Positions 17,930 through 26,520 are shown, counted from the stretch's first letter. The stretch is 64,000 nucleotides of DNA from Phycisphaerae bacterium (GCA_017999985.1 JAGNKU010000001.1:425276-489275), one strand, 5' to 3'. Notes: a model not told the origin generated them from the letters alone. Numbers and translations: made by a program.

Positions 17930-19180
17930 TCAGCGGTCCTTCTGGGCCAGATTCTGAATATACGGCAGGATGACCGCACGCCGCGTGGCGCGCATCTCGC
18001 GCTGCCGTTCGCTCTGGCGGGCCAGTTCGTTCTCGTCGGCGGAGTCGAACAGCGACGCATACGAAAACAGGCAGAAATCGCCGGTCTTCGCGTGCGCGGC
18101 CTCGAGCTGCGCCCGGACGGCCTGCGCGGCCTGCTCGGGCGTCTGATCCCGATGCCGCCCGAACCAGAGGCCAGGGACGATGGGCACCGGCAGGCGCTCT
18201 TGCAGCCACGGCTCGGTGCGCATGACGAATTCCTCCGCGGTCTCCACGTAGTTCATGAGGATGACGGCGTCCAACAACTGCTCGCGAGCCCAGCGCGGGC
18301 CATCCTGGAAGTGCCGCAACGCGTTCGCCGCCACCGCGCCCACGGACGCCGACAGGGCCGCCTCCGGCCGGCTCTGCCGCAGCATGGCATGGATATCCGC
18401 CACGAGCTGCGTGACCTGGTCGGTGCGCCAGCGGTTCCAGGCCGCGGGGTCATCGTCGGGGGCCTTGCCGGTCGCCTCGCGATACAGCGCCAGCGTGCGC
18501 TCGTCGCGCGGGTAGTCGATGTCCGAGTCACGCGGCACCGCCGGCGGCTCGTTCGGGAAGCGGATGTAGTCCATGTGCAGGCCGTCGACGTCGTAGCGCG
18601 TCACCAGGTCGCGAAATACCTCGACGAGGTAGTTGCGCACCTCGGGCAGGCACGGGTTGACGCTCACATAGAACGATGAGAGCGCCTGCCGGTTGCCATG
18701 CTGGTCGTACCAGAACCACTCGGGGTGCTTGTTGTAGAGCTGTTCCGGGTTCGCCGGCGGCGTGGTGCCGCGCCAGGCCGGAACGACGTTCACCCACGCG
18801 TGGAGCTCGAGGTTTCGGGTGTGCGCCTCGCGGCAGGCCAGCTCCAGCGGGTCCCAGCCCGGATCCTGCCCGCCGAGCTCGTCCGCCCACGGCTCGAAGC
18901 TGGACTTGTAGAAGGCCGTGCCGTTGCCGCGGACCTGGAAGAACACGGTGTTGAAGCCGCCCTGCTGGCAGTTCTCCATGATCTGCGCGACGTCGCCAGG
19001 CGACTCGAAGTCGAAGCGCGTGACCCAGATGGCCCGCACGGGTTCGTGCATGCGCGTCCCCGCCTGGCAGCCGGTCAACAACAGCACCAGGGCACCTAGA
19101 CACAAAGGTAGAACGCTGATCGAACGCGCCGCTGGACGGCGCAACCTACTCGCCTCGCTGGTCATCGTAGTCCTCGCCAT
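17930..19180 (-). CDS. Family-10-like glycosidase (GHL10), lipoprotein (third copy)
   Basis: This 416-residue protein has a lipobox L-L-L-T-G-C (Cys38) instead of a plain signal peptide and no dockerin-like tail, so it should be membrane-anchored. The barrel starts V-R-A-I-W-V-T-R-F-D-F and carries the family signature D-G-L-H-M-D-Y-I-R-F-P, and W-V-N-V-V-P typical of YngK/DigH relatives. The start was set at 19180, where AAAGGAG lies 7 nt upstream; the open frame continues far upstream without signal or ribosome site. It is 35 bp downstream of the symporter gene, which suggests final trimming of murein chains close to the import step (inference). Confidence 0.92.
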   Translation of the reverse strand: MARTTMTSEASRLRRPAARSISVLPLCLGALVLLLTGCQAGTRMHEPVRAIWVTRFDFESPGDVAQIMENCQQGGFNTVFFQVRGNGTAFYKSSFEPWADELGGQDPGWDPLELACREAHTRNLELHAWVNVVPAWRGTTPPANPEQLYNKHPEWFWYDQHGNRQALSSFYVSVNPCLPEVRNYLVEVFRDLVTRYDVDGLHMDYIRFPNEPPAVPRDSDIDYPRDERTLALYREATGKAPDDDPAAWNRWRTDQVTQLVADIHAMLRQSRPEAALSASVGAVAANALRHFQDGPRWAREQLLDAVILMNYVETAEEFVMRTEPWLQERLPVPIVPGLWFGRHRDQTPEQAAQAVRAQLEAAHAKTGDFCLFSYASLFDSADENELARQSERQREMRATRRAVILPYIQNLAQKDR

Positions 19181-19215
19181 GGTCGTTCTCCTTTGGTGCC
19201 TGAGAGCCTTGGTCG

Positions 19216-21039
19216 TTACTGCGGAGCAGTTTCCGGGCGCCGCCGGGCCAGCAGGTAGCCCCAGACGAACGACACGAGGCTGCCCAGTGGCGCGTACCAG
19301 GGCCAGGCCACCGTCGCTTTCTGCATCGTGCCGTCTGGGCCAATGATGTCCCATTGCGCCCACGCGTTGATCGCCAGCATGCCGGCTAGGCCGAGCAGCA
19401 GCACCAGCGCCTGCGCCGGCACCGGCAGGACCCGTGGTCCGGCAGCGGTCCGCGGACGACTCAGCGCCGTGTAGACAACCCAGCCGACGAAGAGCAGTCC
19501 GGCGAAGATCCAGCACACCCAATGGGATGCGTAGTTGTGCCAGGCCAACGCATAGACGTACGCCACCGAGAGCGGCGCCGACCACATGTAGCCGCGCCCG
19601 TCGACTCCCAGCGGCAGAAACGCCAGCGCGAAGCAACCCAGCAGCGCGCCGCCGGCGTATCCCGCCGCGGCCAGCGCCAGTTGCAGGATCGAAGGCTCCT
19701 TGTGCGCGACGTAATCCGTGAGGTACGCCAGCGTGCAGAGCAGGACGCCCCAGAAGATGATCAGTCCGCGGCTGAGCAGCAGGTTGCGGCGGTGCTCCTG
19801 CGCCGAATCGAGCTCGGCGTCGACGCGCTGCGTCGAACCCAGTTGGGCCAGCAGCGCCCGTCGCCGCAGGGGGGTGTAGAACGCGCCCATGATCGTCTGG
19901 CTGAGCGCGGTCAGCACGCCCATCACGGTGGAGATCGCCGCCGCCAGGGCCGCGGCCATGATCAGCCCCTTCAGGCCGACCGGCACTGCCTGGCAGATGA
20001 AGATCGGGAAGATGCGATCGCCCTTCTGCTGGAAGAGCGCGAGGGCCTCGCCGGCGAGCGGGTGGGTCTGGTAGTAGGCGAACAGGCCGACGCCGACGAG
20101 GATGACCGTCGTCGTCACGAGCTGTCCGAAGGTGCTGCCGATGATCGCCTTGCGCGCTTCACGCTCGTTGCGGCAGCAGAACATGCCCTGCACGAGGAGC
20201 TGGTCCGTGCCGTAGGAGAAGAGCCCGCCCCAGGTGCTGGCGATCACCGCGGTCCAGATGGTGAAGTCCCTGAACGGGCTGGGGCTGAAATCGAAGAAGG
20301 TGAACTTGCCCCACGGGCCGGATTCCTTGGCCGCCCAGCCGAGCCGGATGATCTCGGCGAAGCCGCCGTCGAGCCGATAGGCCACGACGAACAGCGCGGT
20401 CAGCGCGCCGACCAGGAACGTCAGGAACAGGGTGAGATTGGTCCAGATGACCGTTGTGATGCCGCCGAACAGGGCCCAGCCGATCGAGATGGCGCCGATG
20501 ATGATCGCCGCCCAGGCCAGTTCGTCGAGCCCCGCATGCGTGGCCAGCAGGCGCAGTTGGTCGTTCAGCAGCACGATCAGGATCTGCAGCGTCAGATAGA
20601 CGCGCGCCGCCTGCCCGAGCATCGCGCCCAGTACGAACAGCGCGCTGGTCATGGTCCGGGCGCGCTGCCCGAGCTGGTGCCCCATGTAGTCGTAGGGGCT
20701 GTAGATCTCGCGCCGGTAATACTGCGGCACCAGCACGTAGCCGACGATGATCCGCGCCAGCAGCGAACCGAAATACCCGAGCTGCAGGTACGTGAGGTTG
20801 CCGCCGAACTTGTAGGATACGTACGGCACGCCGATGAACGTCACGGCGCTGATCTCGGTGGCGATGATCGAGCCGCTGACGGCGTACCACGGCAGCTTGC
20901 GCCCGCCGAGGAAGAAGTCCCGCATCGTGGCCTGCTTGCCCGTCAGTAGTTTGCCGAGGATCGTCGTGAACGCGAGAAACGCGATCACGATGCCCCAGTC
21001 GACCAACGTGAATTGGGCGCTCAGTTCGGCTAGGAACAC
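19216..21039 (-). CDS. Sodium:solute symporter (SSS family), likely amino-sugar importer
   Basis: A 607-residue inner-membrane protein with about 13-14 hydrophobic helices and the SSS core pattern (S-G-S-I-I-A-T-E-I-S-A-V-T-F-I-G near residue 60, and W-G-G-L-F-S-Y-G-T-D-Q in the sixth-to-seventh helix region). The family takes up sugars, sialic acid, amino acids or anions with sodium. A GTG start at 21039 is chosen because GGAGG precedes it by 7 nt and the upstream frame is made of a simple repeat. It lies between murQ and a membrane-anchored GHL10 glycosidase on the same strand. MurNAc, GlcNAc or a muropeptide is the likely cargo, by context only. Confidence 0.9.
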   Translation of the reverse strand: MFLAELSAQFTLVDWGIVIAFLAFTTILGKLLTGKQATMRDFFLGGRKLPWYAVSGSIIATEISAVTFIGVPYVSYKFGGNLTYLQLGYFGSLLARIIVGYVLVPQYYRREIYSPYDYMGHQLGQRARTMTSALFVLGAMLGQAARVYLTLQILIVLLNDQLRLLATHAGLDELAWAAIIIGAISIGWALFGGITTVIWTNLTLFLTFLVGALTALFVVAYRLDGGFAEIIRLGWAAKESGPWGKFTFFDFSPSPFRDFTIWTAVIASTWGGLFSYGTDQLLVQGMFCCRNEREARKAIIGSTFGQLVTTTVILVGVGLFAYYQTHPLAGEALALFQQKGDRIFPIFICQAVPVGLKGLIMAAALAAAISTVMGVLTALSQTIMGAFYTPLRRRALLAQLGSTQRVDAELDSAQEHRRNLLLSRGLIIFWGVLLCTLAYLTDYVAHKEPSILQLALAAAGYAGGALLGCFALAFLPLGVDGRGYMWSAPLSVAYVYALAWHNYASHWVCWIFAGLLFVGWVVYTALSRPRTAAGPRVLPVPAQALVLLLGLAGMLAINAWAQWDIIGPDGTMQKATVAWPWYAPLGSLVSFVWGYLLARRRPETAPQ

Positions 21040-21062
21040 GTCAGGACCTCCGCAGAGACGGA

Positions 21063-21101
21063 TCACCACAGAGACGCAGAAAACACAGAGCTGCACAGAG
21101 C
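21063..21101. repeat. CACAGAGACGCAGAAAACAC-type simple repeat, left copy of an inverted pair
   Basis: A short run of CACAGAG-like words just upstream of the symporter start. Its reverse complement matches, with a few changes, the segment at 21302-21341 (shared core CAGAGAC-R-CAGAAAACACAG). The two copies face each other and bracket about 200 bp that hold a GxxExxY gene remnant. Repeats of this wording often accompany GxxExxY genes in environmental genomes (recalled from family annotation, not tested here). Confidence 0.6.
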
Positions 21102-21158
21102 AAGACGGAGCGGGCGGGCTGTGGCGTGTTGTGGCTCATCGCGGAACCGGGCCTCATG

Positions 21159-21299
21159 CTACAGCACCATCTGCACTATGCCGTCGCGCCGCTTCGCGAC
21201 GTAGAAGTTCAGGAGCAGGCCGGTCCGCAGACCGGTCGAGCCGAGGGGATCTGGAGCTGCGCTTTGTCGAAACACCGCCCGCGCTCCATCCATCTCAAG
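21159..21299 (-). pseudogene. Decayed GxxExxY-family gene, C-terminal remnant
   Basis: Reading minus-strand codons from 21296 to the TAG at 21159-21161 gives a peptide whose last 25 residues, T-G-L-R-T-G-L-L-L-N-F then K-R-R-D-G-I and a final V-L, match the usual end of GxxExxY proteins (TGL-x-x-GLLINF...LKDGI...VL). Upstream of this the frame no longer resembles the family, and no start or GxxExxY motif is left. The remnant sits in the gap between the symporter and murQ and is flanked by inverted CACAGAG-type repeats. The function of the family is not established. I judge it a relic, not an active gene. Confidence 0.55.
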
Positions 21300-22245
21300 T
21301 CCCCTCTGTGCGCCGCTGTGTTTTCTGTGTCTCTGAGGTGTTCTGTTGCCCCTCGATGATCCGTGCCACGTGCCCGTGCGCCGCGGTCAGCAGCTCCTCC
21401 GCCGTCGCCCGGTCCACGCCCTTCGCATGCATGACCAGCGCCGTTTTCACGTGTCCGCCCGAGCGCGCCAGCAAATCCGCCGCCGCCGCCCGTTCCAGCC
21501 CCGTCACGGTCATGATCATCCGCGTGCCGCGATCGACCAGCTTCTTGTTCGAGCGCGTGTTCACATCGACCATCAGGTTCTCGTACACCTTGCCGATGCG
21601 GATCATCGCGATCGTCGTGATCATGTTCAGCACGAGCTTCGTCGCCGTCCCCGCCTTCAAGCGCGTGCTGCCCGTCACGACTTCCGGCCCCACCAGCACG
21701 CGGATCGACACGTCCGCCTCGTCCGGCACGTGCTCCTTCAGCACACACCCGAAGAACACGGTCTTCGCGCCCCGCTCGCGCGCCCGGCGGATCGCGCCGT
21801 GCACGTACGGCGTGGTGCCGCCGGTCGTAATGCCCATGACCACGTCGTGCGGCCCGACCTCCATTTCGTCCATCTTCGCGGCGCCGTCCTGGGGGTAGTC
21901 CTCGGCCCCCTCGATCGCCCGCCGCAGCGCGTCCCACCCGCCGGAGATCACGCCCTGCACCATGCGCGGATCCGAGAGGAATGTCGGCGGGCACTCGGAA
22001 GCATCCAGCACGCCCAGCCGGCCGCTCGTGCCGGCCCCGACGTAGATCAGCCGGCCGCCGGCTTCGAACGCGGCCACCACCAGCTCGATCGTCTGGCAGA
22101 TCTCTGCTTTGGCCGCCGCGACCGCGGCCGGAATGGTCGCGTCCTCGGCGTTCATCAGGTCCACGGCCTCAGCAATGGACATGCGATCCACGCGCATTGA
22201 ATTCGGGTTGCGCAGCTCGGTCAGAAGATGGCCCCGGTCCTGCAT
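21295..22245 (-). CDS. murQ: N-acetylmuramic acid 6-phosphate etherase
   Basis: A 316-residue SIS-fold enzyme that splits the D-lactyl ether of MurNAc-6-P to give GlcNAc-6-P and D-lactate in the cytosol. The family signatures are clear: T-E-x-R-N-P-N-S near the N-terminus, G-A-G-T-S-G-R-L-G-V-L-D-A-S-E-C-P-P-T-F with the catalytic Glu, G-I-T-T-G-G-T-T-P-Y, and G-S-T-R-L-K-A-G-T-A-T-K. The length exceeds the usual 300 residues because the last 15 codons run through a CACAGAG-type repeat. AGGGAG precedes the ATG by about 9 nt. It heads the long minus-strand block that continues with the SSS symporter, 255 bp away across a GxxExxY relic. It is divergent from the lipoprotein amidase. Confidence 0.97.
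   Translation of the reverse strand: MQDRGHLLTELRNPNSMRVDRMSIAEAVDLMNAEDATIPAAVAAAKAEICQTIELVVAAFEAGGRLIYVGAGTSGRLGVLDASECPPTFLSDPRMVQGVISGGWDALRRAIEGAEDYPQDGAAKMDEMEVGPHDVVMGITTGGTTPYVHGAIRRARERGAKTVFFGCVLKEHVPDEADVSIRVLVGPEVVTGSTRLKAGTATKLVLNMITTIAMIRIGKVYENLMVDVNTRSNKKLVDRGTRMIMTVTGLERAAAADLLARSGGHVKTALVMHAKGVDRATAEELLTAAHGHVARIIEGQQNTSETQKTQRRTEGT
21302..21341. repeat. CACAGAG-type simple repeat, right copy of an inverted pair (inside murQ 3' end)
   Basis: Mirror-image partner of the repeat at 21063-21101. It covers the last codons of murQ, so the MurQ C-terminus ends in a Thr/Gln/Glu-rich tail (S-E-T-Q-K-T-Q-R-R-T-E) that is not part of the enzyme fold. Confidence 0.6.
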
Positions 22246-22331
22246 CCGCGCGGCTCCCTGGGGTCTGGTTACATCTCGTCCCCCGGACGGTTTCGGCTAG
22301 TGTGGCAGAATCGCCTCCGGCTTGCAACGAC

Positions 22332-22361
22332 TTGAGGGGCGATAACTGCCCGGGGTATAAA
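22332..22361 (+). promoter_or_regulatory. Probable promoter of the lipoprotein amidase gene
   Basis: TTGAGG at 22332-22337 and TATAAA at 22356-22361 are 18 bp apart, 42 bp upstream of the ATG at 22404. The -10 lies in the loop of a GGGG...CCCC dyad. Confidence 0.45.
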
Positions 22362-22403
22362 CCCCGCGAGCGACCGAGTCGTGCAGCGCGAAGAGGTGCA
22401 CCG

Positions 22404-23564
22404 ATGCGCATGGCAACTGGCATGGCGGCCTGGCTGGTGACGATGGCTCTGCTCGGCGGCTGCCGGGCGCCGCAACCGGCAGCGCCCACCGTACCTCCCG
22501 CCCCCGCCACGCAACCCGCGGTCGATCCGATGACTGCCGTGAACACACTCATTGAGGCCCCGCCGGATTTCGTGGCGCAGCGGCTCGCGTCCGGCGCTTA
22601 CCCGATTCCGCCCTACGCGAAGTTTCTCGCCGGCGTGAAGATCTGTCTCGATCCCGGGCATGGCGGGGATGCGCACCAGCGCGGCTACAAGCGCGGCCCC
22701 ACCGGCGTGCGCGAGGCGGAGTTCAACTTCCGCGTGGCGAGCTATCTGCGCGAGCTGCTGACGTCAACCGGGGCGGAGGTCCTGCTGACGCGTGAGGGCG
22801 ACGTGGATGTCTCGCTGGAAGACCGGGCCGCCATCGCCAACGAATGGAATGCCGACTTGTTCATCTCGCTGCACCACAACGCCATCGGCAACAAGCCGCA
22901 AGTGAACCACACAACCGTCTGGTATCACGCCGACGTGGACTACCGGCCGTCGAATCTCGATCTGGCGCGCTACCTGTGCGACGGACTGTATGACGCGCTC
23001 GCCTTGCCCGAAATCGCCGCCGTCCCGCTGAAGAGCGATCAACTGATGTACCCCGGCGGGTTCGGGATCCTGCGACACGCGCGGGTCACCGCGGCCCTGT
23101 GCGAGACGTCATTCTTCACGAACCCGGAAGAGGAGCAGCGGCTGCGCCAGCCGGAATACAACCTGCGCGAGGCCTACGGCCTGTTCATCGCGCTCGCCAA
23201 GTACGCCGCCGCGGGCCTGCCGCGGGCGCGGCTGGTCGAGCCGGCGGACGGCGTCCTGCCGCTCGACGCCGGTCGGAAACTGGTGTTTGCGCTCGACGAC
23301 GGTCTGCGTGGGCGCAAGTCGTGGGGCAGCGAGCGGCAGATGATCCTGTCGGACTCGATCACGGCGCGGATCGACGGGCAGCTCGTGCCGCTCTCGTTTG
23401 AGAACGAGGGTTACCGCCTGACGCTCGAAGTCCCCGACGATCTCACCCCCGGGTCGCACGCGGTCGAGGTGCAGTTCCAGAACATGAACAAGAACTCGGT
23501 GCTGAACCCGCATTTCACGATTGAAGTGCAGGGGCAGACCGGGACCGTCACCACGCCGCCGTAA
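22404..23564 (+). CDS. N-acetylmuramoyl-L-alanine amidase (Amidase_3), lipoprotein
   Basis: A 386-residue lipoprotein (lipobox L-L-G-G-C, Cys20) with a proline-rich linker and an AmiC-type amidase domain (about residues 78-275). Zinc and catalytic positions are visible: His86 in D-P-G-H-G-G, a Glu in V-R-E-A-E (residue 104 or 106), His157 in S-L-H-H-N-A and Glu in C-E-T-S-F-F. The C-terminal 110 residues form an extra beta-domain. It hydrolyses the MurNAc-L-Ala link in the periplasm and so produces the denuded glycan that GHL10, SpoIID and NamZ enzymes are known to use. GAGGTG lies 6 nt before the ATG. It is divergent from murQ and convergent with the kinase gene. Confidence 0.94.
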   Translation: MRMATGMAAWLVTMALLGGCRAPQPAAPTVPPAPATQPAVDPMTAVNTLIEAPPDFVAQRLASGAYPIPPYAKFLAGVKICLDPGHGGDAHQRGYKRGPTGVREAEFNFRVASYLRELLTSTGAEVLLTREGDVDVSLEDRAAIANEWNADLFISLHHNAIGNKPQVNHTTVWYHADVDYRPSNLDLARYLCDGLYDALALPEIAAVPLKSDQLMYPGGFGILRHARVTAALCETSFFTNPEEEQRLRQPEYNLREAYGLFIALAKYAAAGLPRARLVEPADGVLPLDAGRKLVFALDDGLRGRKSWGSERQMILSDSITARIDGQLVPLSFENEGYRLTLEVPDDLTPGSHAVEVQFQNMNKNSVLNPHFTIEVQGQTGTVTTPP

Positions 23565-23573
23565 ACGGCGATC

Positions 23574-24782
23574 CTATGCCCGGGTCTTGACGGCTGCGAC
23601 GGCGGCACCGAGCGCGGGCGCGGCGCGCAGCCGGGAGGCCCGCAGGAAACCGGGCTTGAGCACCGCCTGCCGGGTCGTGCCGGAGCCATCGGTCAGGAAC
23701 GCCCGGCACAAGGCCGAGTCGCCGGTGTGCGCGATGTTGGCCGCCAGGTACGTGTCCAGCCGCTCCCCAAACACGCCGCGGTAGCGCGGGTCAACGTAAA
23801 TGAGCCCGACGCGTTGCCCGATGATCACGCGTTCCAGCAGGACCCCGCGAAACTCGTGCTCCGTCGCCAGCTTGGCATACGCCGGCCCGCGGTGCGGCGC
23901 TTCCGCCCGGCCGCCGAAGATCGTGCTGAGCCGCTCGAAGATCAACTCGGCCAGGACGAGCGCCGCCGTATCGAGCCACGCGGCCGCGCGCGGGTCGCCC
24001 GCCAGCGCCGCCGTTTCGGGATAAGGCGAGGCCGCGTCGCCCCCCTGCGTGCCGGCGTGCCGGAGCGCCCGCGGGCCTTGCAGATCCGCCCACACGCGAT
24101 TCAGCGAACTCGCCGACACGAGCTTCTCGAACGTCGGCCCGAGCGCGCTGGGCATTTGCCAGCTCTTCTGGAGCCAGGGTTTGGCGGCGTCGAACGGCAC
24201 AAGCCGGCCACGCAGCTTCATCGCGTCGGCGATGCCCGTGCCCCCGCCGACGTAGTACGCGTTCTGAACGTCGCGGAACAACCCCTCCGCCGCGTATTCC
24301 TCGCCGAGCCCGCAATAGTCCGCGTCGCTGCCCAGCGCGGCGACCGGGGCCGCCAGCTCGATCTGTGCGTCCGCCAGCCGCCGCTCCAGGTCCGCCAGGT
24401 ACGTCGGCATGCGCGGGCCGTTGTTGATGACGTTGATGCCGCGCCCGTCCGGCGTCTTGAGACCGGGCATACCCTCGCCCACCAGGACGCGTCGGGCATT
24501 GCACTGCCGCGCCACATCAATGACGACCTCGGCCGCCGCCGCGATCCAGACGCGGCCCTGCTCGACTTCCGCCGCCGTAAGCTGCGGCCCGCCGGCGTCG
24601 CGCTGGGCAAGCTGGTCCGCCACCGGCAGCGGCGTGAAATCGGACAGGCGCTGGTACACGCGGGACGCCGTTTCCGGACGCAGGCGAAAGGCGCTGGCCT
24701 GCGCGAGGTCGTCGCACATGACCGCGTGAGCCTTCACTTCGGTCGCGCCACCGTCTACGCCGATCAGCAGTACGTCTTTCAT
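23574..24782 (-). CDS. Sugar kinase-like ASKHA ATPase, candidate MurNAc/GlcNAc kinase
   Basis: A 402-residue cytosolic protein of the actin/hexokinase fold. Phosphate loop 1 reads G-V-D-G-G-A-T-E-V-K (residues 8-17), and a second glycine-rich loop Y-V-G-G-G-T-G-I-A-D-A lies in the middle. It has neither a ROK zinc motif nor an AnmK signature, so it is nearest to BadF/glucokinase-like kinases. I do not recognise the exact family. In the MurQ pathway without a phosphotransferase system, a separate kinase must make MurNAc-6-P, as MurK does in some Firmicutes and Bacteroidetes. This gene, 1.3 kb from murQ, is the only candidate in the window. GGAG lies 6 nt before the ATG at 24782. It ends the operon that starts with the ROK gene. 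Confidence 0.75.
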   Translation of the reverse strand: MKDVLLIGVDGGATEVKAHAVMCDDLAQASAFRLRPETASRVYQRLSDFTPLPVADQLAQRDAGGPQLTAAEVEQGRVWIAAAAEVVIDVARQCNARRVLVGEGMPGLKTPDGRGINVINNGPRMPTYLADLERRLADAQIELAAPVAALGSDADYCGLGEEYAAEGLFRDVQNAYYVGGGTGIADAMKLRGRLVPFDAAKPWLQKSWQMPSALGPTFEKLVSASSLNRVWADLQGPRALRHAGTQGGDAASPYPETAALAGDPRAAAWLDTAALVLAELIFERLSTIFGGRAEAPHRGPAYAKLATEHEFRGVLLERVIIGQRVGLIYVDPRYRGVFGERLDTYLAANIAHTGDSALCRAFLTDGSGTTRQAVLKPGFLRASRLRAAPALGAAVAAVKTRA

Positions 24783-24879
24783 CGCGGCTCCAGCCAATGC
24801 AATCACCGGGACACGAAGTCACAAAGCGGAATTCTAATGCAAAACGCGGACCGCCGTGCCAGCCCCGCCACCAACCGGC

Positions 24880-26520
24880 TCAGCGCACGGCAGTCCAGGC
24901 TCGGCTGGGTGTCTGGGTGCCTTGGTGGTGGTTCAATTCGCGGCGGCGGTGCAGCGCCTCCAGCCGCATCGCGTCCTTCGCGTTGTCGTTGCGGTCGATC
25001 GTCGTCTGGTCGATCGCGTGGTCCGTGCCGCCGGCGTGGCGAATGACCTCGTAGATCGGCTCCCACACGCGCCCGATCGTGTAGCGCTCGCTGATCCGCA
25101 GCACCAGATCGTAGTCCTCGCCGTAGTTGCGGCTGCTGGGCGTGTCGTTCGTCCCGAACCAGCCCACGTCGCGGATGACCTTGATGTGCGCCGCGCGCGG
25201 CGCGCCGGCCCCGTTGATCCGCAGCAGGTTGTTGCGCCCGTTGTCCGCGGTCCACTCGTCGTGCGTGACGACCGGGATTTCCTCGTTGCGGCGCAGTTGC
25301 TGCGTCGTCGCGTCGAGCGTCCACACCTCGTACGAGCCGACCACCATTCCGATCGTCGGATCCGAGTCGAACACCGCCAGCAGCTTCGCCACCGCGTCCG
25401 GCTTCAGGCGGTCATCGGAATCCAGCTGCACATAGTACTTGCCGCGCGCCGCGGCGATGCCCGCGTTCAGGCACAACCCGAGGTTGTTCACGTCCACCAC
25501 GATCAGCCGCACCGGCGGGGCCTGCGGGTTGTAGCGCTCACCGCCGGGCATGTAGCTGCACACCGCCGCCGCGGTCGGATCCTCGTCGCCGCCGTTCACG
25601 ACCACGATGACCTCGACGCGCCGCTCGGTCTGGGCCTGCACGCTCTCGATCGCCCGGCCGATGAATTCCGGCCGGTTGTTCACGGGAATCACGACCGACG
25701 CGATGCAGTCAGCGTGGGCCGCGGCCTCGTCCGGCTCGTAATGGACCGGCTGCACGTGCGCGCCTGGCGCCAGGTACGCGCCGGTGCGCTGCAGATGCGC
25801 CGTGAACGCCCGCTCCATCTCGAGCTGGACGTCTTTGCCGGCCAGCAGGTAGGCGAAGACGTTGTGCGCCTGGGCCGGGGCGGCGACGGAATACAGCGCG
25901 CCCGCGTAACGATTGGCGATATGCGCCGGCGGGTGCCGCTCGGTGAGCCGTAGCCGCAGGTCGTACCAGTCCGCCGCCTGGTAGGACTCGTCGAAGCCGC
26001 CCACTTCGCGCACCACGCCGGTGCGCAAGAGCACGGCGTGGCCGAAGTCCGTCGTGTCCCGACAGCGCCCCGGATGCCAATCGAGCAGATGGACGTCGCG
26101 GCGCTGGCCGTTGGCCTCGATGCGCTCGTAGTCCGCGTAAACCAGCCCGACCGGCGCGGCCCGGGTCGCCGCCATCAGCATGGTCTTCAGCGCGGAGCGC
26201 TTGAGCGTCACGGGTACCTGGTCGTTGTAGACCAGCAGCAGAAACTCGCCCCGCGCGGCGTGCAGGGCTGCGTTGCACAGCGCGGCCCGGTTGGCGTAGG
26301 TGCCGGGCAGGTGCACGATCCGCGCCGCTTCCGGCGCCGCGGGCAGAAAGTCCGGACGCGCCGTCGACCCGCGGTTGTCGACGATCAGAACTTCGACCGC
26401 CGGATGGTCCTGGCCCAGAGCGGCCTGGAGCCCGGCCATGAAGGCGGCTTCGTCGTAGGGCAACTCGGCGCCGCGCAACAGCGCGATGCTCACGTCAGCT
26501 TGGGGAAAGTGTGTGGTCAT
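24880..26520 (-). CDS. Two-domain family 2 glycosyltransferase
   Basis: A 546-residue protein with two GT-A folds. The first (about 8-230) has V-E-V-L-I-V-D-N-R-G and a degenerate acidic motif; the second (about 270-500) has the complete pattern S-V-V-I-P-V-N-N-R, I-V-V-V-N-G-G and the D-S-D-D metal motif. No membrane segment is seen, so it probably works at the cytosolic face. It may glycosylate a lipid, protein or cell-surface glycan; donor and acceptor are unknown. The last 16 residues (H-H-Q-G-T-Q-T-P...) come from an ACCAAGGCACCCAGACACC-type repeat and are likely not functional. A TAGAAT hexamer 6 nt before the ATG suggests its own leaderless promoter besides readthrough from the ACP gene. 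Confidence 0.88.
   Translation of the reverse strand: MTTHFPQADVSIALLRGAELPYDEAAFMAGLQAALGQDHPAVEVLIVDNRGSTARPDFLPAAPEAARIVHLPGTYANRAALCNAALHAARGEFLLLVYNDQVPVTLKRSALKTMLMAATRAAPVGLVYADYERIEANGQRRDVHLLDWHPGRCRDTTDFGHAVLLRTGVVREVGGFDESYQAADWYDLRLRLTERHPPAHIANRYAGALYSVAAPAQAHNVFAYLLAGKDVQLEMERAFTAHLQRTGAYLAPGAHVQPVHYEPDEAAAHADCIASVVIPVNNRPEFIGRAIESVQAQTERRVEVIVVVNGGDEDPTAAAVCSYMPGGERYNPQAPPVRLIVVDVNNLGLCLNAGIAAARGKYYVQLDSDDRLKPDAVAKLLAVFDSDPTIGMVVGSYEVWTLDATTQQLRRNEEIPVVTHDEWTADNGRNNLLRINGAGAPRAAHIKVIRDVGWFGTNDTPSSRNYGEDYDLVLRISERYTIGRVWEPIYEVIRHAGGTDHAIDQTTIDRNDNAKDAMRLEALHRRRELNHHQGTQTPSRAWTAVR

Noticed and set aside
19522-20949. 475-codon open frame opposite the symporter
   Set aside because: Antisense shadow; highly charged and without hydrophobic core, whereas the minus strand encodes a clear membrane protein.
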